Assembly (NCBI GenBank): GCA_012184525.1
Contig: WOFQ01000003.1
Coordinates: forward strand, 248,001-312,000
From: Xenoacremonium recifei
Taxonomy: Eukaryota; Ascomycota; Sordariomycetes; Hypocreales; Nectriaceae
DNA length: 64,000 bases
Direction of reading: 5' to 3'
The position numbers were made by a program, and so were the translations under genes. Positions 41,570 to 53,477 of the stretch are shown in pieces; within the stretch, counting starts at the first letter, position 1, and every line of letters starts with the position of its first letter. The notes below the pieces were generated by a model. That model had not been told where the DNA came from and did no database searches. It saw only the letters and a list, made by a program, of their open reading frames with translations.

Positions 41570-44500
41570 ATGCGACTTATTGACACTCGGACTCTGGAAG
41601 TCGTTAGCAAACGTGATGATGAAATCCCGCCATACGCAATCCTCTCTCACACATGGGGCGGAGATGAGGAGGAGGTTTCGCTACAGGACATGCAAGCCTT
41701 GTTCGCCGCAGCCAAGATCGATGCGGCTGCATTCTCAACTCATTCCGTCGTACATCGACGGGGTTTCATCAAGATCCAAGATGCCGCCAAGCTTGCCTTG
41801 TCCGAAAAGAGGGACTTTATCTGGGTCGATACTTGTTGCATTGACAAGACGTCGAGTGCAGAACTCTCAGAGGCTATAAACAGCATGTTCCGCTGGTATC
41901 AAAAGGCTGAGGTTTGTTACGCATTCCTCGATGACATTGACGATTCCAACCCACAAGTCTCGCCGACAAACGACGCCATTATGCGCAGCCGGTGGTTCAC
42001 TCGAGGATGGACTCTGCAGGAGTTGATTGCACCCTCGGTGGTTCATTTCTACTCTAGCAACTGGCGTCTTCTCGGCACCAAGAGGCCTACGAATGAGCCT
42101 TTGCCGTCTACTCTTCCTCAATCTGGAACGAATCACATAGAGCCTACCATCTCATGCGGCGGGGCGGCAACTTTCCTGGCTGCGCTGGAGAAAGCGACTG
42201 GTATCGACAAAAACCTCCTAGTCGGGTCGCTGGACCTGGAAGAGTTTGGGATCGCAGCACGAATGAAATGGGCCTCTCGCCGCCAGACGACGCGTGTCGA
42301 AGACAGGGCCTACTGCTTGATGGGCATATTTGGGGTAAACATGCCTCTTCTTTACGGTGAGGGCATGAATGCCTTCATTCGTTTGCAAGAAGCAATTCTC
42401 CTTAGTAAGGGAACCACGAAGCCTTTGTGACTCTTGAAGTTGTTAATGATGGTCACTCCAGTTACTGATGACCAATCCATATTCGCTTGGAAATGTCCAG
42501 ACTGCCGTAAAGACCAGCTGTCCGGTCTTCTATCCGAAACGCCCGCATGGTTTGAAGACTCTGGACATATCAAGCCGCTACCTTCTAACATCGTTGCTAA
42601 TAGTGCACCTACGGGAATAACTAGTGCAGGCCTACGAGTGACCATGGCATTATTTGAACCGGGAAACGTGACGCTGCCGCAGGGGTGTGCCTGGCCTATA
42701 GCCGAGAACATCTTCGCCGCTGTACTCGATTGCAGTCCCTATCGATCAGCAGATGCAAATGACCGAATGTTATACAAGCCCGCCATTATGTTGCTATGGC
42801 TAGGTGGGGATCAGTATGCTCGGTTCAATGCAGCTTCGTTACTTATCGTTCGCGCGATTGAGAGGGTCCAACACATTGACACAGACTCTTACAGGGTCAT
42901 ATACGTCAGGCAAAATCCGGCTGTGTTATCATTACCCGAGATATATCTTGATGACCAGCAGTTACTGATGGCCGGCTATATGAAATGCTTGTTAGTCTGT
43001 GTCTGGCAACCCGAAGGTCAATGGGACGAATCAACCAGAACCGTCAGGTGCAAGAAATTAACGAGCTCGGGCATTCTGTGCCGTTTTCGTTATTCGATCC
43101 GGCATAGGGAGTATGGCAGACCCTTTCCTACTATGAACCCGACTTGTCCCTTTCCAGGCGGAGCTAGCAAACTTCTGACATACAACTTCTTTAGTATCGA
43201 TATTTTTGTAGGCGTGAACGCTTCGGCTCTTTCATATAGGACCGGTCCTGCCCAGATTTGGTGCCATATTCAACGAGCTAGTAATGACGAGGAGCAGAGA
43301 TTGCAAGCAATGACATTTTCGAGGAGATCTGGTTTGACGACTGAGCATCACTTGATGGGTGTACATGCACGTATGACTGTTGGATCAGGAACCCACGCCA
43401 AATACAACAATGCAACGCTTGAACTTCGACCTCTTTGCATTGCACAAGATATCAAGTCTCTCAGTATCAAGATGCAACACACGACTGTCGAAGAGACTAT
43501 GGTCGCGGAATCAGTAGATCTACAGAATCATGAAAACGAGACACATCACGCCATATCCCAACTTATGCGTGGTTTGGTTGTCTATGACACAGATTCGTTC
43601 CGTGAAGTCTTTTACGATCTTGCACGGACGAACCCCATAGCAGAAACAGGCCTCCATCCAATTCGCTCTACGAGAAACCCACTGGCAACAGTCGATGGTG
43701 AAATCGGTTCATTCCTCGGAAAGCTTGATCCAGGAACGGCCGGCTATACTGTCCGCGACATCATGAAAGGGGTTAAACTTGACATACAACACGCTTTAAT
43801 AGCCAAAACGGAACATGTCGGTGATGCTATGAGGTCTGAAAACAAATTCCTCAGATTTTTGCACCGCAGATCAAGGTCAGATGAAATAGGAAATTGGCAC
43901 ACTTTCCTGTCTCATAAGACCAAACGCCCTGTTCCACATGGGGTACTCTTTTCTACTGTATGGAGATATGGACGTCGGGTTCAAAAAGTAAAAGCCAGCG
44001 CAGAAAGCTGGCGATATCCAGCAGACCTACCTTCGCTTGGCCTCAACATCATGCACTATGCGGCTGCACGCAATTACACTGAAGGCCTGAAGTATCTTAT
44101 AGCGCAGGATTCTACTACCGGAGCTCGATTCCACAAGGCGCGCGGTTTCCTAACACCTCTCCACCTTGCATGCGTTCTTGGGCACTATCAGTCAGTCGAG
44201 GTTCTTCTGAAGGACTCAGAGATGCAATGGACTGAGGTTCTCTCTGAAACCTCTCACTTCGATCATCCGTTGTCCTTGGCCGTCTCGTTTGTGCGAGATC
44301 AAAGAATTACCCAACTTATACTTTGCGTCAAAAATTCACTGTCGGTTGCTTATTCTGACTGCTGGATCAGACACACGCAGAATATACTCGGAGAGACAGC
44401 TCTACATCGTGCAGCGGCCATGAACAATGTTGCAGGCGTCAAGGCCATTATAGCTCATCTCTCAGGGAACACTCATGACGAGATAGATTGCATCGACCTG

Positions 44501-45277
44501 CAAGGGCGGACACCATTGTGGCATGCTGCTGCGGCTGGGTCTCACGGAGCATTATCTCTGCTCCTTGATCAAGGCGCCGATGCCAGTTCTCGAGACTTTT
44601 GCGGTGTCACCGTCCTTCATGCGGCTTGCAGAGCACCGCTAAATCCAGCAGAACTCGCAGAGGCCTTGTTATCCCGGGGGGCAGATCCCAACACGTATAT
44701 CAGAGTCGACTCGGCATTGCGGAACATAGCACCTATCTTGGTAACTCCTTGTTTTTACGCGGCGATGCATAATGGACCAAGTACTCTACAGGCTCTCCTA
44801 AAATTCGGGGCGCTCTCAGGTACATACCCAGAACAGAGTAGTATCGGTCCATTGCATATAGCTGCCGCGAATGGATATTTGGATTGCGTCAAGATTTTAT
44901 GTGAGACTGGAATGGGCATGGATACGCTGACACCATACCGCCTACAAGTAGAAGTTAGCAAAGACACCGAAGTCAATGAAGCCGAAGCACAGAGGAAATT
45001 TGGTAAATGGTTGAAGGCTATAAAGAAAAGGAAGAGGTTTTCGCTTGGTTGGGGATTTTTTGGCGCTTCCAAGCGCCTGAGCGGAGAGAAAAGGGACTAC
45101 GCGGCTATGGAATCCAGGTTGAAAAGGTTGGTCAATCAAAGAGAGGTACCGCCAATGATCCAGAAAGTAAGTTTAGCCACTTTCACCTCGGGTATATCCA
45201 TGACTCCATTAGATCTGGCCATGGCCGGAGGGCATGGGGATATAGTGGCAGTTCTCGAGAAGATTAAGGGGCATTAA
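41570..45277 (+). CDS. HET-domain protein with C-terminal ankyrin repeats
   Basis: Two exons (41570-42404, 42462-45277) over a 57-nt intron (GTAAGG to TCCAG) give 1216 aa. MRLIDTRTLEV is the canonical HET start. PYAILSHTWGGDEEEV, FIWVDTCCIDKTSSAELSEAINSM and SRWFTRGWTLQELIAP are the three core HET motifs, and RVEDRAYCLMGIFGVNMPLLYGEG is also typical. The splice restores QEAILLITDDQSIFAWK. A long middle region (about 300-790) has no NACHT/NB-ARC P-loop. Ankyrin repeats run from about residue 800 (GLNIMHYAAARNY, TPLHLACVLGHYQSVEVLL, GRTPLWHAAAAGSHGALSLL) to the C-terminus (MTPLDLAMAGGHGDIVAVL). HET proteins execute nonself-triggered cell death in heterokaryon incompatibility. This one may be a HET-ankyrin effector/sensor. 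Confidence 0.93.
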
Positions 45278-46104
45278 GGTATAGCTAAGCTTAGATTTCT
45301 AAGCTTAGATCAAAATTAAATTAAAATTCTAAATTACATTCTAAATATCCTATTTCTTATTATATATTCTACGAAGCCAGACTTTTCTTCACGGTTCTTT
45401 GAAGCTTCTGACTGACCTTTTACTGAGAAGTACCTCCAGATGCTGCATCATGCGCAAAAATTACTCCAAGGTTCATCAGGGTCAGGGTGGCTTCGAATCA
45501 GAAGGCGAGAATTAAGCTTCGTGGCGAATGACTCATGTCAAATCTTTGATGGGTAGCAATTAATAGATTAGGTGAACATACTGCTGATTCACCTTGTCAA
45601 TGGGTACTGCTGAAAAGGAGTCTCTCGTCGTTATCAAGGTTGGAGTCGCAATACAAGGCGGAATGCATGATTTGTGAGATGATTCCACCAAACCTCATCG
45701 CCGGAATTTTGTCGGCCAGTCCCAGATTTCAAATCAAGCCTTAACATGAGCGTAACTCCTCGACTCAAGCCAAACCTGCGGCCCCAACCGTACGTAACCT
45801 CAACATATGCCCTAAACTTAAGGAGCACCTAAAACTTACACTTGAAGATTACCTCTAAGGACAGCCTTGAACGCGTGGATTGCGGAGTAACTGTATTTTG
45901 AGTCATTGGATATTTCTGCGTCATTCGCCGCGAAGTAAAATTTGGAGAACACCTCTTTAGGCACCCTTAATTCTAGTCGGCCTGAAATATATAAGCCCGT
46001 AGCAGAGTGCGGATATTCTCACTCATGCATCCACTTCCGGATTTCAATCCAGCAACCCAAAGTCTCATTTAGGCGCACAGCTCTACCTGAATATCAACTC
46101 CATC
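45278..46104. other. AT-rich intergenic region with duplicated palindrome
   Basis: 827 bp, very AT-rich at 45300-45370. CTAAGCTTAG, itself a palindrome, occurs at 45285-45294 and again at 45299-45308. A TATATAAG at 45988-45995 serves the next gene. No coding signal. Confidence 0.5.
45988..45995 (+). promoter_or_regulatory. TATA box of the orphan 269-aa gene
   Basis: TATATAAG 117 bp upstream of the ATG at 46105, which supports that frame being a real transcribed gene. Confidence 0.5.
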
Positions 46105-46914
46105 ATGTCTAGTGCTCCATCAAGCATTTCGGCGGAAAGCTGCCAAGGCCCCTTCGAAGTGTCCTGTCTCCCGTATCGTGCAGGCACTCTCCCCTTTCCG
46201 AAATTGCCATACGAGTACAAGCCGGCGCAAGCAAGCGACGAATATCAGTCATTTGGGCCACTACTGTCTGAGGAACTCAGAAGCGCAGCAGAATCAATCT
46301 TGCTCTCTCACGGAATTTCCCTGTCTGCGCCTAAGCCGAAATCGGATGAAGAGTCATCAGATGATGCGTCACCAGTCGTGAACCAGCCTGAGCTATTGCT
46401 GCGGACGCGCTCTGGTTACCGGGATGAGAAGGTGGTGCTATCGATTAATGCGGACTGGACACAAGACTCTAGAAATGCATGGCCATCAGCAGTCATCGAC
46501 ATTAAGAAGAAGATCAATGAACTGCTTCGAGACGTTGGCGCAAGTCATATTGACATAGGCGTGGAGATAATGGACCCCGAGGTGTCTTATCCCAAATATA
46601 TCTCTCCTGTCGAGCATAATGAACAGCTTTTGACCGATTGGGAAATAATACGGGAGAGGGTCTATTCTGAACTGCAAAATTTCGATTCCACGAGAGATCA
46701 TATGACCATGATAAATATTTCGAGATACGGAATATCTCCCGATGAGTCGAAAAATCCCATCACAGTATTCGTCGCAGTATATGAGGACTCTGACGAAAGT
46801 GGATGGTTCCCTGTTATCGAGGCGATCGAGGGATACTTGAAGACTTTCCCCTACGACTTGAAACTTCACCTCGAGCATAATTCTTGTTATTGGGCTGGTT
46901 GCCTTTGGGACTGA
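46105..46914 (+). CDS. Conserved-type hypothetical protein, function unknown
   Basis: An intronless 269-aa frame with a good ATG, a TATA box 117 bp upstream and protein-like composition. I do not recognise the family. No signal peptide or membrane segment is visible. A Ser/Asp/Glu-rich stretch (KPKSDEESSDDASPV, about 77-92) separates an N-terminal part (LPKLPYEYKPA-like) from a C-terminal domain. That domain alternates strands and helices (VVLSINADWTQDSRNAWPSA, HIDIGVEIMDP, MTMINISRYGIS, ITVFVAVYEDSDES, WFPVIEAIEGYL). The end, CYWAGCLWD, is unusual. The pattern recalls fungal orphan families found beside HET genes, but that is only an impression. Confidence 0.7.
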   Translation: MSSAPSSISAESCQGPFEVSCLPYRAGTLPFPKLPYEYKPAQASDEYQSFGPLLSEELRSAAESILLSHGISLSAPKPKSDEESSDDASPVVNQPELLLRTRSGYRDEKVVLSINADWTQDSRNAWPSAVIDIKKKINELLRDVGASHIDIGVEIMDPEVSYPKYISPVEHNEQLLTDWEIIRERVYSELQNFDSTRDHMTMINISRYGISPDESKNPITVFVAVYEDSDESGWFPVIEAIEGYLKTFPYDLKLHLEHNSCYWAGCLWD

Positions 46915-47448
46915 GTCGGATCAATTTGAATTGCGATTGAGGAATCGCTGGCGAGCGAGAATGGAATGCTCCCCGTTACGGCAGAATTTGAGTATCGAAG
47001 AGATCTCCGCCCATCGACTCGTTTCAAAACGTTTTGTCAAATTGATTATGTCGTTTGAATACGAAAGTCCCACCTTCAAGCTTGCTTTGCGATGATGATT
47101 CGAAGATGTGCTGTGCGATAATTCCCGCGGGTAGCATGGCAACCTCTGTCCATCAAGGCGCTGCTTCTTTGAGCCCCCTTTAGCAGTCACGATAGCGAGT
47201 GTCCCTGGAAACGAAGATGTTGGCTAGATCAAGTCGGGAAGTCTGGGAATGGCTAGAATTTGTTTTTTTTAAGAAGCCTAAAATAAATAATTGGTGGGAG
47301 GAGACCGCAAACCCTTGACCATCTCACATGTACAGGAAGAATCTAAATGACAGAATGAGCTTGCGGGCGAATATTATTCCTTAACCAAGAGCCTATATTC
47401 GCTATTGTATCAAGAACGGCAACTTAACGCCTGCCTATTCTCTTCTGC
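46915..47448. other. Convergent intergenic region
   Basis: 534 bp between the orphan gene (+) and the amidase (-). A poly-T run (TTTTTTTT) lies at about 47262-47269. No gene seen. Confidence 0.45.
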
Positions 47449-49310
47449 TTAGAAAGGAACTGGAATATTTCTTTCCAGGTAACTCCCCCATTTCGGCAGC
47501 GTCCTCTTGTACGGCGTTCCTTTAGCCCATTGTAGATCCTCAATAGCGCTCGCCCAGCGCACAAGCTCTGCCTCAGCAAAAGCCGTCTGCATGATTCCCA
47601 ACCCAAATGGCATGCCATCCTCGCTGCTTACACCTGCAGGAATTGTGATCATCGGATATCCCGCTTGCGCAGCAATTTGCGGCGCTTGAGCCACGTCGGG
47701 CGGTACCAGCAGACCGGCAAGTTTCTTGCCCTTGTACGTGAGAGCTTCATCAATGCCCTTACGGCAGGATGTCTGGCAGAAGCTTAAGGCTTGGAAATAT
47801 GTGTCGTTCTGAATACCTTTGGATTCAAGAGACGCGAGGAAGCCGTCTTGGCCGGAGTAGAAAGCCGGGATACCGAGGGGCCAAGGGTGACCACCCTCCG
47901 TGCCGTCGTTATCGTAGTTGTAGCGGACAATGTCTTCGAGGGAGCGGACGCGAGTGTTCTCAAGCTCGGAAAGGTAGGTTTTGATGTTGGTGTAGAAATC
48001 GACCTTGACATATGAGTATTCGGACTCGTTGGGGAATCCGCGGACAGTGCCGTAGTCCCAATTCCATCCGTCGGGACTGACAAGCGTCTGGTAATTAGTG
48101 ATTTCGGTGTGGTTGACAATCGTCGCACCAGCAGATTGGATTAAAGTGACGAGATCAAGAAGGATTCTTTGCTGTTCACTGTCGGCATAGACCCAAAAGC
48201 TATTCCAGGGTATGCCAAAGGTGGCACCCTTCAAGGCACTCTTGTTGGTGAGAAATTGAGTGTAGCCACCGCTAGGGGTGCGTCCTTGCTGGGCGAGAGT
48301 GTAATTATCGCGATGATCGACACCATAGATGGCATCCAGAACATAGGTTGCATCACGGACAGTACGGGCAAAGCAGCCAACAGTGTCTTGGTGCTCGCTC
48401 TCGGGGATGACGCCGGCACGCGAGGTCAGGCCAACGGTAGGCTTGATGCCGACAATAGCATTGCGCTCAGCGGGATTGATGACTGATGAGGAGGATTAGA
48501 TTGTGCTCCGACGTCTTGAATAGTTGAGATGGCCATGGCAACTCACCGCTTCCGTCTGTCTCAGTCCCCAGCGAAAAGGCAATGCAGTTCGCTCCTACAC
48601 CAACAGCGCTACCTGAGCTACTCCCGCCCGGGTTCACTGTCAGATTGTACGCACTTCGACACTGGCCGCCGCGACCGGAGTATCCCTCAGAGTAGTTATT
48701 GCTTCGCATATCTGCCCATTCACTCAATGTCGCTTTGCCGAAGAGGACGGCGCCCGCCTCGCGCAGCTGCTTTACTACGTGGGCATCGCGGGGTACAATG
48801 CTTCCAAGAAGTGCCCAGCTGCCGGCTGTCGTCTCAAGGCTGTCCTTGGTCGCGATGTTGTCCTTCACGGTGAAAGGAATTCCATGCAAAGGGCCTCGAA
48901 CCTTGCGGACGTGACGCTCCATATCGCGCTCGGCGGCTATGGCGAGGACATCTGGGTTGATCTCGAGAACAGAGCTGAAGAGGTTGGGTGGTTAGAGCCG
49001 GCGCGTTAATTGAAGGGACCTGTCGGGGTGTGCCATACTTGATGTACTGCTGCGTCTGATAAGTCCGCATCATGTAGCATTGAACCAACTGAACCGATGT
49101 CAAGCTCCCATTCCGCATTGCGTCCTGCATTTCATCGAGGGTTGCTTCCTCAAGTGAGAAGCCGAAGCATGGCGGCATGGGGAAGAGGTCCGGCGTGCCG
49201 GCATGATCTTGCAATGGTATGAGACTGGGCGTGAAGCCGTACGTCTGCGATGCCAGGGAAGCATGAGCGAGCCCTGCAGCTGCAATAGCAGCCCTCATTA
49301 AACGAGCCAT
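47449..49310 (-). CDS. Secreted amidase-signature hydrolase (GatA-like)
   Basis: Three exons (49039-49310, 48547-48974, 47449-48482), both introns 64 nt, give 577 aa. The ATG at 49310 begins a plausible signal peptide (MARLMRAAIAAAGLAHASLA); the frame above it starts only with TTG. The Ser-cisSer-Lys triad is complete: Lys in FTVKDN (about 128), cis-Ser in NPGGSSSGSAVG (about 210) and nucleophile Ser in GTETDGS (about 233), just before the second intron. VINPAERNAIVGIKPTVGLTS continues the signature. The enzyme hydrolyses an amide; it is not the mitochondrial Glu-tRNA amidotransferase, given the signal peptide and no partner. A second amidase lies 11 kb away. Confidence 0.93.
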
Positions 49311-50328
49311 CGCGTATCTCGGGATGGCGACGGTGAGAGTTTTTCTGGTGCCTGAAGGCGAAGCCAATGGTGGGGGGTGATGGATCGGCAGCAGGGATGT
49401 TCAGCTTTCATGTATGACGAGACGCAGGAACAGGGCTCGCGATGCCGTCATACTGGAAGGACCCTTAACAAAACGAAAAGAGGCTGTTACTCATTTTCGT
49501 AAACGCCCTAGTCATGTCATACACTGCGAGATGATATCCTCTAGAAACAGAGGCAAATAGAGGATAGCTCAGGTACAGGGCCTGGCTTCATGATGTTAAT
49601 CTGCATGTCCTGTGCATGCTCTTGCAAGTAAGCAGAGACGGCTCGGCCCCAATCCACTAACAACGCAGGACATCTGGTGGCCACCAATAGCTACCGTTTT
49701 CGGGTCAGCCATCTTTCAGATAATAATACTGATTGGCATCTCATGAAAAGCCACGGTCTCTTTGTAGCTTAGCATATTGCAAAGTGCATGCCAAGAGATC
49801 TCTAATCCTCCGACTGAGATTTCTTGCAGTAAAATGAAAATTAGTGTGCTGGTCCGTCTTGATCTATTCCACGTATGCTGATGTGACAGCCTCGAATGGT
49901 CTGAATGCGAACTCTTTGGATACATGTACTAATGAGGCAGGTGTAATTGGAAGCAGGTTAAACTGGTATAGTGGCGCGGCATTCTTCACCGCTCTTCACC
50001 CACGGATACCCTCGAACAGATTTCAGTTGATGGGTAGGCTTTTCAGTGTAAAAAGAGGCCCAATTGCCCCATTTATTGATCGAATTGGCTAGATAGGTAC
50101 AGAATTGAAGTAAAGTATTTCGTAAATCGTTCTCCAGGGAGATCCATCCCTGTGTCCTCCGCCCACCCAAAGTTTCAGACTTCGTTTCCTCATTCTCGAA
50201 GTTACAAGTCATTTTCAGTCGCATTCTAGCCACTCCTGAGAGAGCATAGGTCAGTGGCGGTGCGGAATATAGAAATGAGATTGGAGGAATGCGCTAACAA
50301 TTACGGACAAGTCAGGCTCTGAGGCCTC
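49311..50328. other. Intergenic, about 1 kb
   Basis: Same-strand neighbours. It holds the amidase promoter and the 3' flank of the Cys-rich gene. The frames at 49716-49925, 49844-50092 and 49958-50233 have no recognisable product. Confidence 0.4.
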
Positions 50329-50640
50329 TTAGCAATGCATTATGCATTGCCCGGCGGCATTACAGGAGTCTGCAACAGGAAGACAGCACTCTTTCTTGCA
50401 GCACTTCTTGTAGCGGCAGCATCTGCCGTTGCACAGCCAGGGGAAGCACTTGGGGCATGCTCGGGTCTCCAAGTCGCCGTCTTCTCCCTCGTAGGCCTCG
50501 TCTCCAACAATCCGGTAGTTCTCACTGTCTAGGGCATCGAGAACAGGGAGCGAAATGATGTCCTCGAACTCGTCGGGCGATCTAGCGACGGCCACATTGA
50601 CGACAGAGAGGAAGAGCGCAACGGCGAGACTGGCCTTCAT
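50329..50640 (-). CDS. Small secreted cysteine-rich protein
   Basis: A 103-aa protein. I chose the ATG at 50640 because it begins a clear signal peptide (MKASLAVALFLSVVNVAVA), while the longer frame upstream lacks one and overlaps the TATA region. An acidic pro-region (SPDEFEDIISLPVLDALDSE to EGEDGDLETR) is followed by a mature-looking domain of about 43 residues with 12 cysteines, including three CC pairs (GRCCRY, KKCCKKECCLP) and the end QCIMHC. A TATAAAG lies 106 bp upstream (50746-50752). The spacing suggests a disulfide-knotted peptide, possibly an effector or antimicrobial. There is no dibasic Kex2 site at the boundary, only LETR. No known family recognised. Confidence 0.8.
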   Translation of the reverse strand: MKASLAVALFLSVVNVAVARSPDEFEDIISLPVLDALDSENYRIVGDEAYEGEDGDLETRACPKCFPWLCNGRCCRYKKCCKKECCLPVADSCNAAGQCIMHC

Positions 50641-51371
50641 GATGATTCCGTGAGGTGATGGAGGTTTGGTCTTGAATTCAGCTGCTGAGAAAGACGGGAA
50701 ACTCTGGTGGCTTGCCGAGAAGCCGTGTGAGGGGTACCCGGACTCCTTTATACCTGCAGAGCAAGGCCATCGTCTGGTCAAAAGAAGCAAGGCGGGCGAT
50801 CGCCCGTTCAGCCCAGCTCAGCTCAACATCATAACGTATTAGCGTCGGGACGATTTTCAACCGTATGATGCCAAGGGTCGCTTCCAGCGCAGGATTTACC
50901 CCAGCCAGGGGAGGAGAAACAAGCTTATTAGCTGTAAGGTGTGTTTTATACCCTGGTAGCTCCTTGGCAGAGGGGCTGGGATTAAGCAGCGCTCATTTGC
51001 ACTGCCACACTGGTCATGCTAGGGTTAGTCCATGTCAATCAAATTCCTGTCGGCAGCGGAAGAAGGAAGTACTGCGAGCCAATGAGGAGTTTGTCGAATG
51101 GCGCATGACTCTTGTGTTCAGATTGAAGGTTGGCGGTGATGCCTCGTCAATTTCGGGTCAGCACAACTCACTTGCTCTCCTTCGACGGAGGGACGATCCG
51201 GTTCCCCGTCCTGAAAAAATCTTATGATACGACGAGTCATGACTAGGCAGGTAATGGACGAGTTGAGGGTTTTCGCTTTGCACCCTTGTGTCGATCTTAT
51301 CCTCAGCAAAGGCTGAGCCGGTTGTTCGGCTTCCGTCGTAACAACCCATCTCACATGACCGCACCTGATAC
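50641..51371. other. Intergenic, includes TATA box of the Cys-rich gene
   Basis: 731 bp. TATAAAG on the minus strand at 50746-50752. Plus-strand frame 50865-51227 has no recognisable product and is not called. Confidence 0.45.
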
Positions 51372-53009
51372 TTATGACAGTTGCCCTCTCAAATTGGAGG
51401 GCCACCTGTTGCGGAAAACATTTTGCAACGTCTGGCACAGCTCTAGGCGCTCCAGGTAAATACCCTCGTCATGGCCATGACCTTGAGTTCCCCTTATGCG
51501 GTTCTCGGCTGCCTGAAGGTTATATATGCAGCAAAGTGGCAGGTCTTCGACCTTTCGACTTTCCAGATGGTCCTCGGCTGCATGCGCTACAACGTTGGCT
51601 GCCATGTCCAAAGCAGCGAAGGAGCTCTGGGAATCTGGCTCTATAGCATTCGTTGCACGTGCCGAAACGCAGCGTAATATAGCGCGATGAAGTAGAAACA
51701 ACGATCTGCATATTATTAGTCAGGTTACAGGTCAAAGCCCCGTGAAGTATCACGAAAGTAGAGCTTACCTGAAAGCCGTGCTGAAGGCACCACAATGGCC
51801 CTTCCGGCATTTGACCTCGGTCGCGGAAATGAAGCCCAGGAGTTCCTTATCGACAGATCTCAATTTTGTGATTTGATCTCCAGGTGTGTCATGACAGTTA
51901 ATGACCTGCAAGATTTGATCGAGAAAGTAGGCCGATTGGGCTTGGTGTTCAAAGTCGCTCGCGCCATGAGAAGTGGTAACCGCCCGAGTCTCAATTGGGT
52001 CTTGGTCTGGGCCTCGATTACCTGTATAAGCAAGATTTGGCTGTTCATCTAAGACAAGATCCAGATTCACGGGTAACCCAAATTCTGGGATTGGGAATTG
52101 ACTGGAAGGTTGACCAAGCCGAAAGGCATCTTCAGCAAGAATCATCCTTGCAGTTCGTCAGTGTATAGAGCAGGGTCTTTGGAAGAATACTGCATACCTC
52201 TCAACGATCGCAATACCCCACCAGAGGTTGCGTTCTTCCAATGCCAGTTGTTCTGGACTCAAAACTTGGTCAGGATACTGCTTGATTCGAGGGGCGGGAT
52301 CCTTGTCAATTCCCAGAACCTGCGCCATTCTAACGCAAGTTCCTATAGATATGAAGGCCGCGTCGAGTCTTTCCAAAATGTACTCGTAAGTGGCGATGAT
52401 GAGGGCAGCCTGACACAGACGAGTCGAGGTAGCAATGAGGCCTTGTACACAACCGAAGAGCGTCTTGACAGTTGGATACAGACCCTCAGCGTTAGTTAAG
52501 GGAATCAAGGTTTTTTTTGGTTCAAATAAACACATAGCTAATAAGAGGAGTGAAAAGTCTGCTGGAGGGAGTGAACGGGTGTACCCAGTCTCGGTGGTGA
52601 TGGCACAGAGATGTTGAGGGCTGACAACAGGTAGCCATCCGTCGGAACGACAAATTGACCGCTTCCATAACTCCAATACCTCAGCTTTTGCAAGTGGAAA
52701 TGTGCAACGAAGATGTGTTTGCAGATGGTGGAACAGATCTGCATCAGAGTTCGTCGGGGGCGTAAGGTCTCCAGTGGAAGGAGATCTTGGGGAGAATTGC
52801 CCAGGTGCTGTTACAGGTACGGGCGCGTAGACAACCCAGGTCGAGCCAAAACCAGGAGCATCGCGGCCACTAGAAACCTCATACTGACAAGCAAAACCTC
52901 GATCTAGACAGTAGCTACAAGAGGGTAGCTGTTTATCGCATGCTCTCTTACGCGACTTGCAGGCTTGACAAACGCGTGGAGCCTGGCCCATCCCAGACAG
53001 TGGTGGCAT
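51372..53009 (-). CDS. Zn2Cys6 transcription factor
   Basis: Three exons (52198-53009, 51769-52146, 51372-51705) with introns of 51 and 63 nt give 507 aa. The zinc cluster CQACKSRKRACDKQLPSCSYCLDRGFAC lies at about residues 14-41 with standard spacing. A short linker leads to a fungal regulator domain: FHHLQTHLRCTFPLA, QAALIIATYEYILERLDAAFISIGTCVRMAQVLGID and ERNLWWGIAIVERMILAEDAFRLGQPSSQ, where the first splice restores the conserved W-W-x-I-x-x-x-E-R block. The third exon (LLHRAILRCVSARATNAIE) is the helical C-terminus. It precedes the carboxylesterase and sugar-transporter genes and may regulate them. Confidence 0.92.
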
Positions 53010-53477
53010 CCGGATGAGGGATGATCATGCGAGGCAGTAATGGAAGACACGCATTAGCAGCCGGAGTGCTCCGGAGTAAAGATGAATAGAAGCTCGTAAG
53101 TGAGTTGTGGGACTGGACGTTTAGGCACTGGGATTTGATGGAGAGGAAGATATGAGAAAGGACTTGAAAGTCTCCGTGTGGGTAGTCCTAAGAATACACC
53201 GCTCGGTCGGAGTTAACAATAAAGCGAGCAGGTGTCTTCATCTTAGTCATCTTGTCTCCCTCTATACGATGCTTCGAAAAGCCATCGAGCTCACGATAGT
53301 AATGTCCGCGGAATAAATCGAAGATGAAGGTTGTCGTATTGGTTATCTCTAAAATTGAAGAGAAGTAATGAATCTAGGTTACATCATGAAGCACGATTCT
53401 GGTCCACGCCAGCATTCCCAGTCTGTCAAATATCCCGCCTCTCCAAAACACATGCTTCAGTTTAGCTCCAAGGTCAA
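53010..53477. other. Intergenic between regulator and carboxylesterase
   Basis: 468 bp, same-strand neighbours. Promoter of the regulator and 3' flank of the esterase. No gene seen. Confidence 0.45.

Noticed and set aside
45169..45214. Possible 46-nt intron (GTAAGT to TTAG) near the end of the HET-ankyrin gene
   Set aside because: Removing it destroys the final ankyrin repeat (MTPLDLAMAGGHGDIVAVL) and shifts the frame to an early stop.
50641..50790. N-terminal extension of the Cys-rich protein
   Set aside because: It runs through the TATA region and would bury the signal peptide. The ATG at 50640 is preferred.
50865..51227. 120-codon plus-strand frame
   Set aside because: No motif and no promoter signal; the opposite strand is also open.
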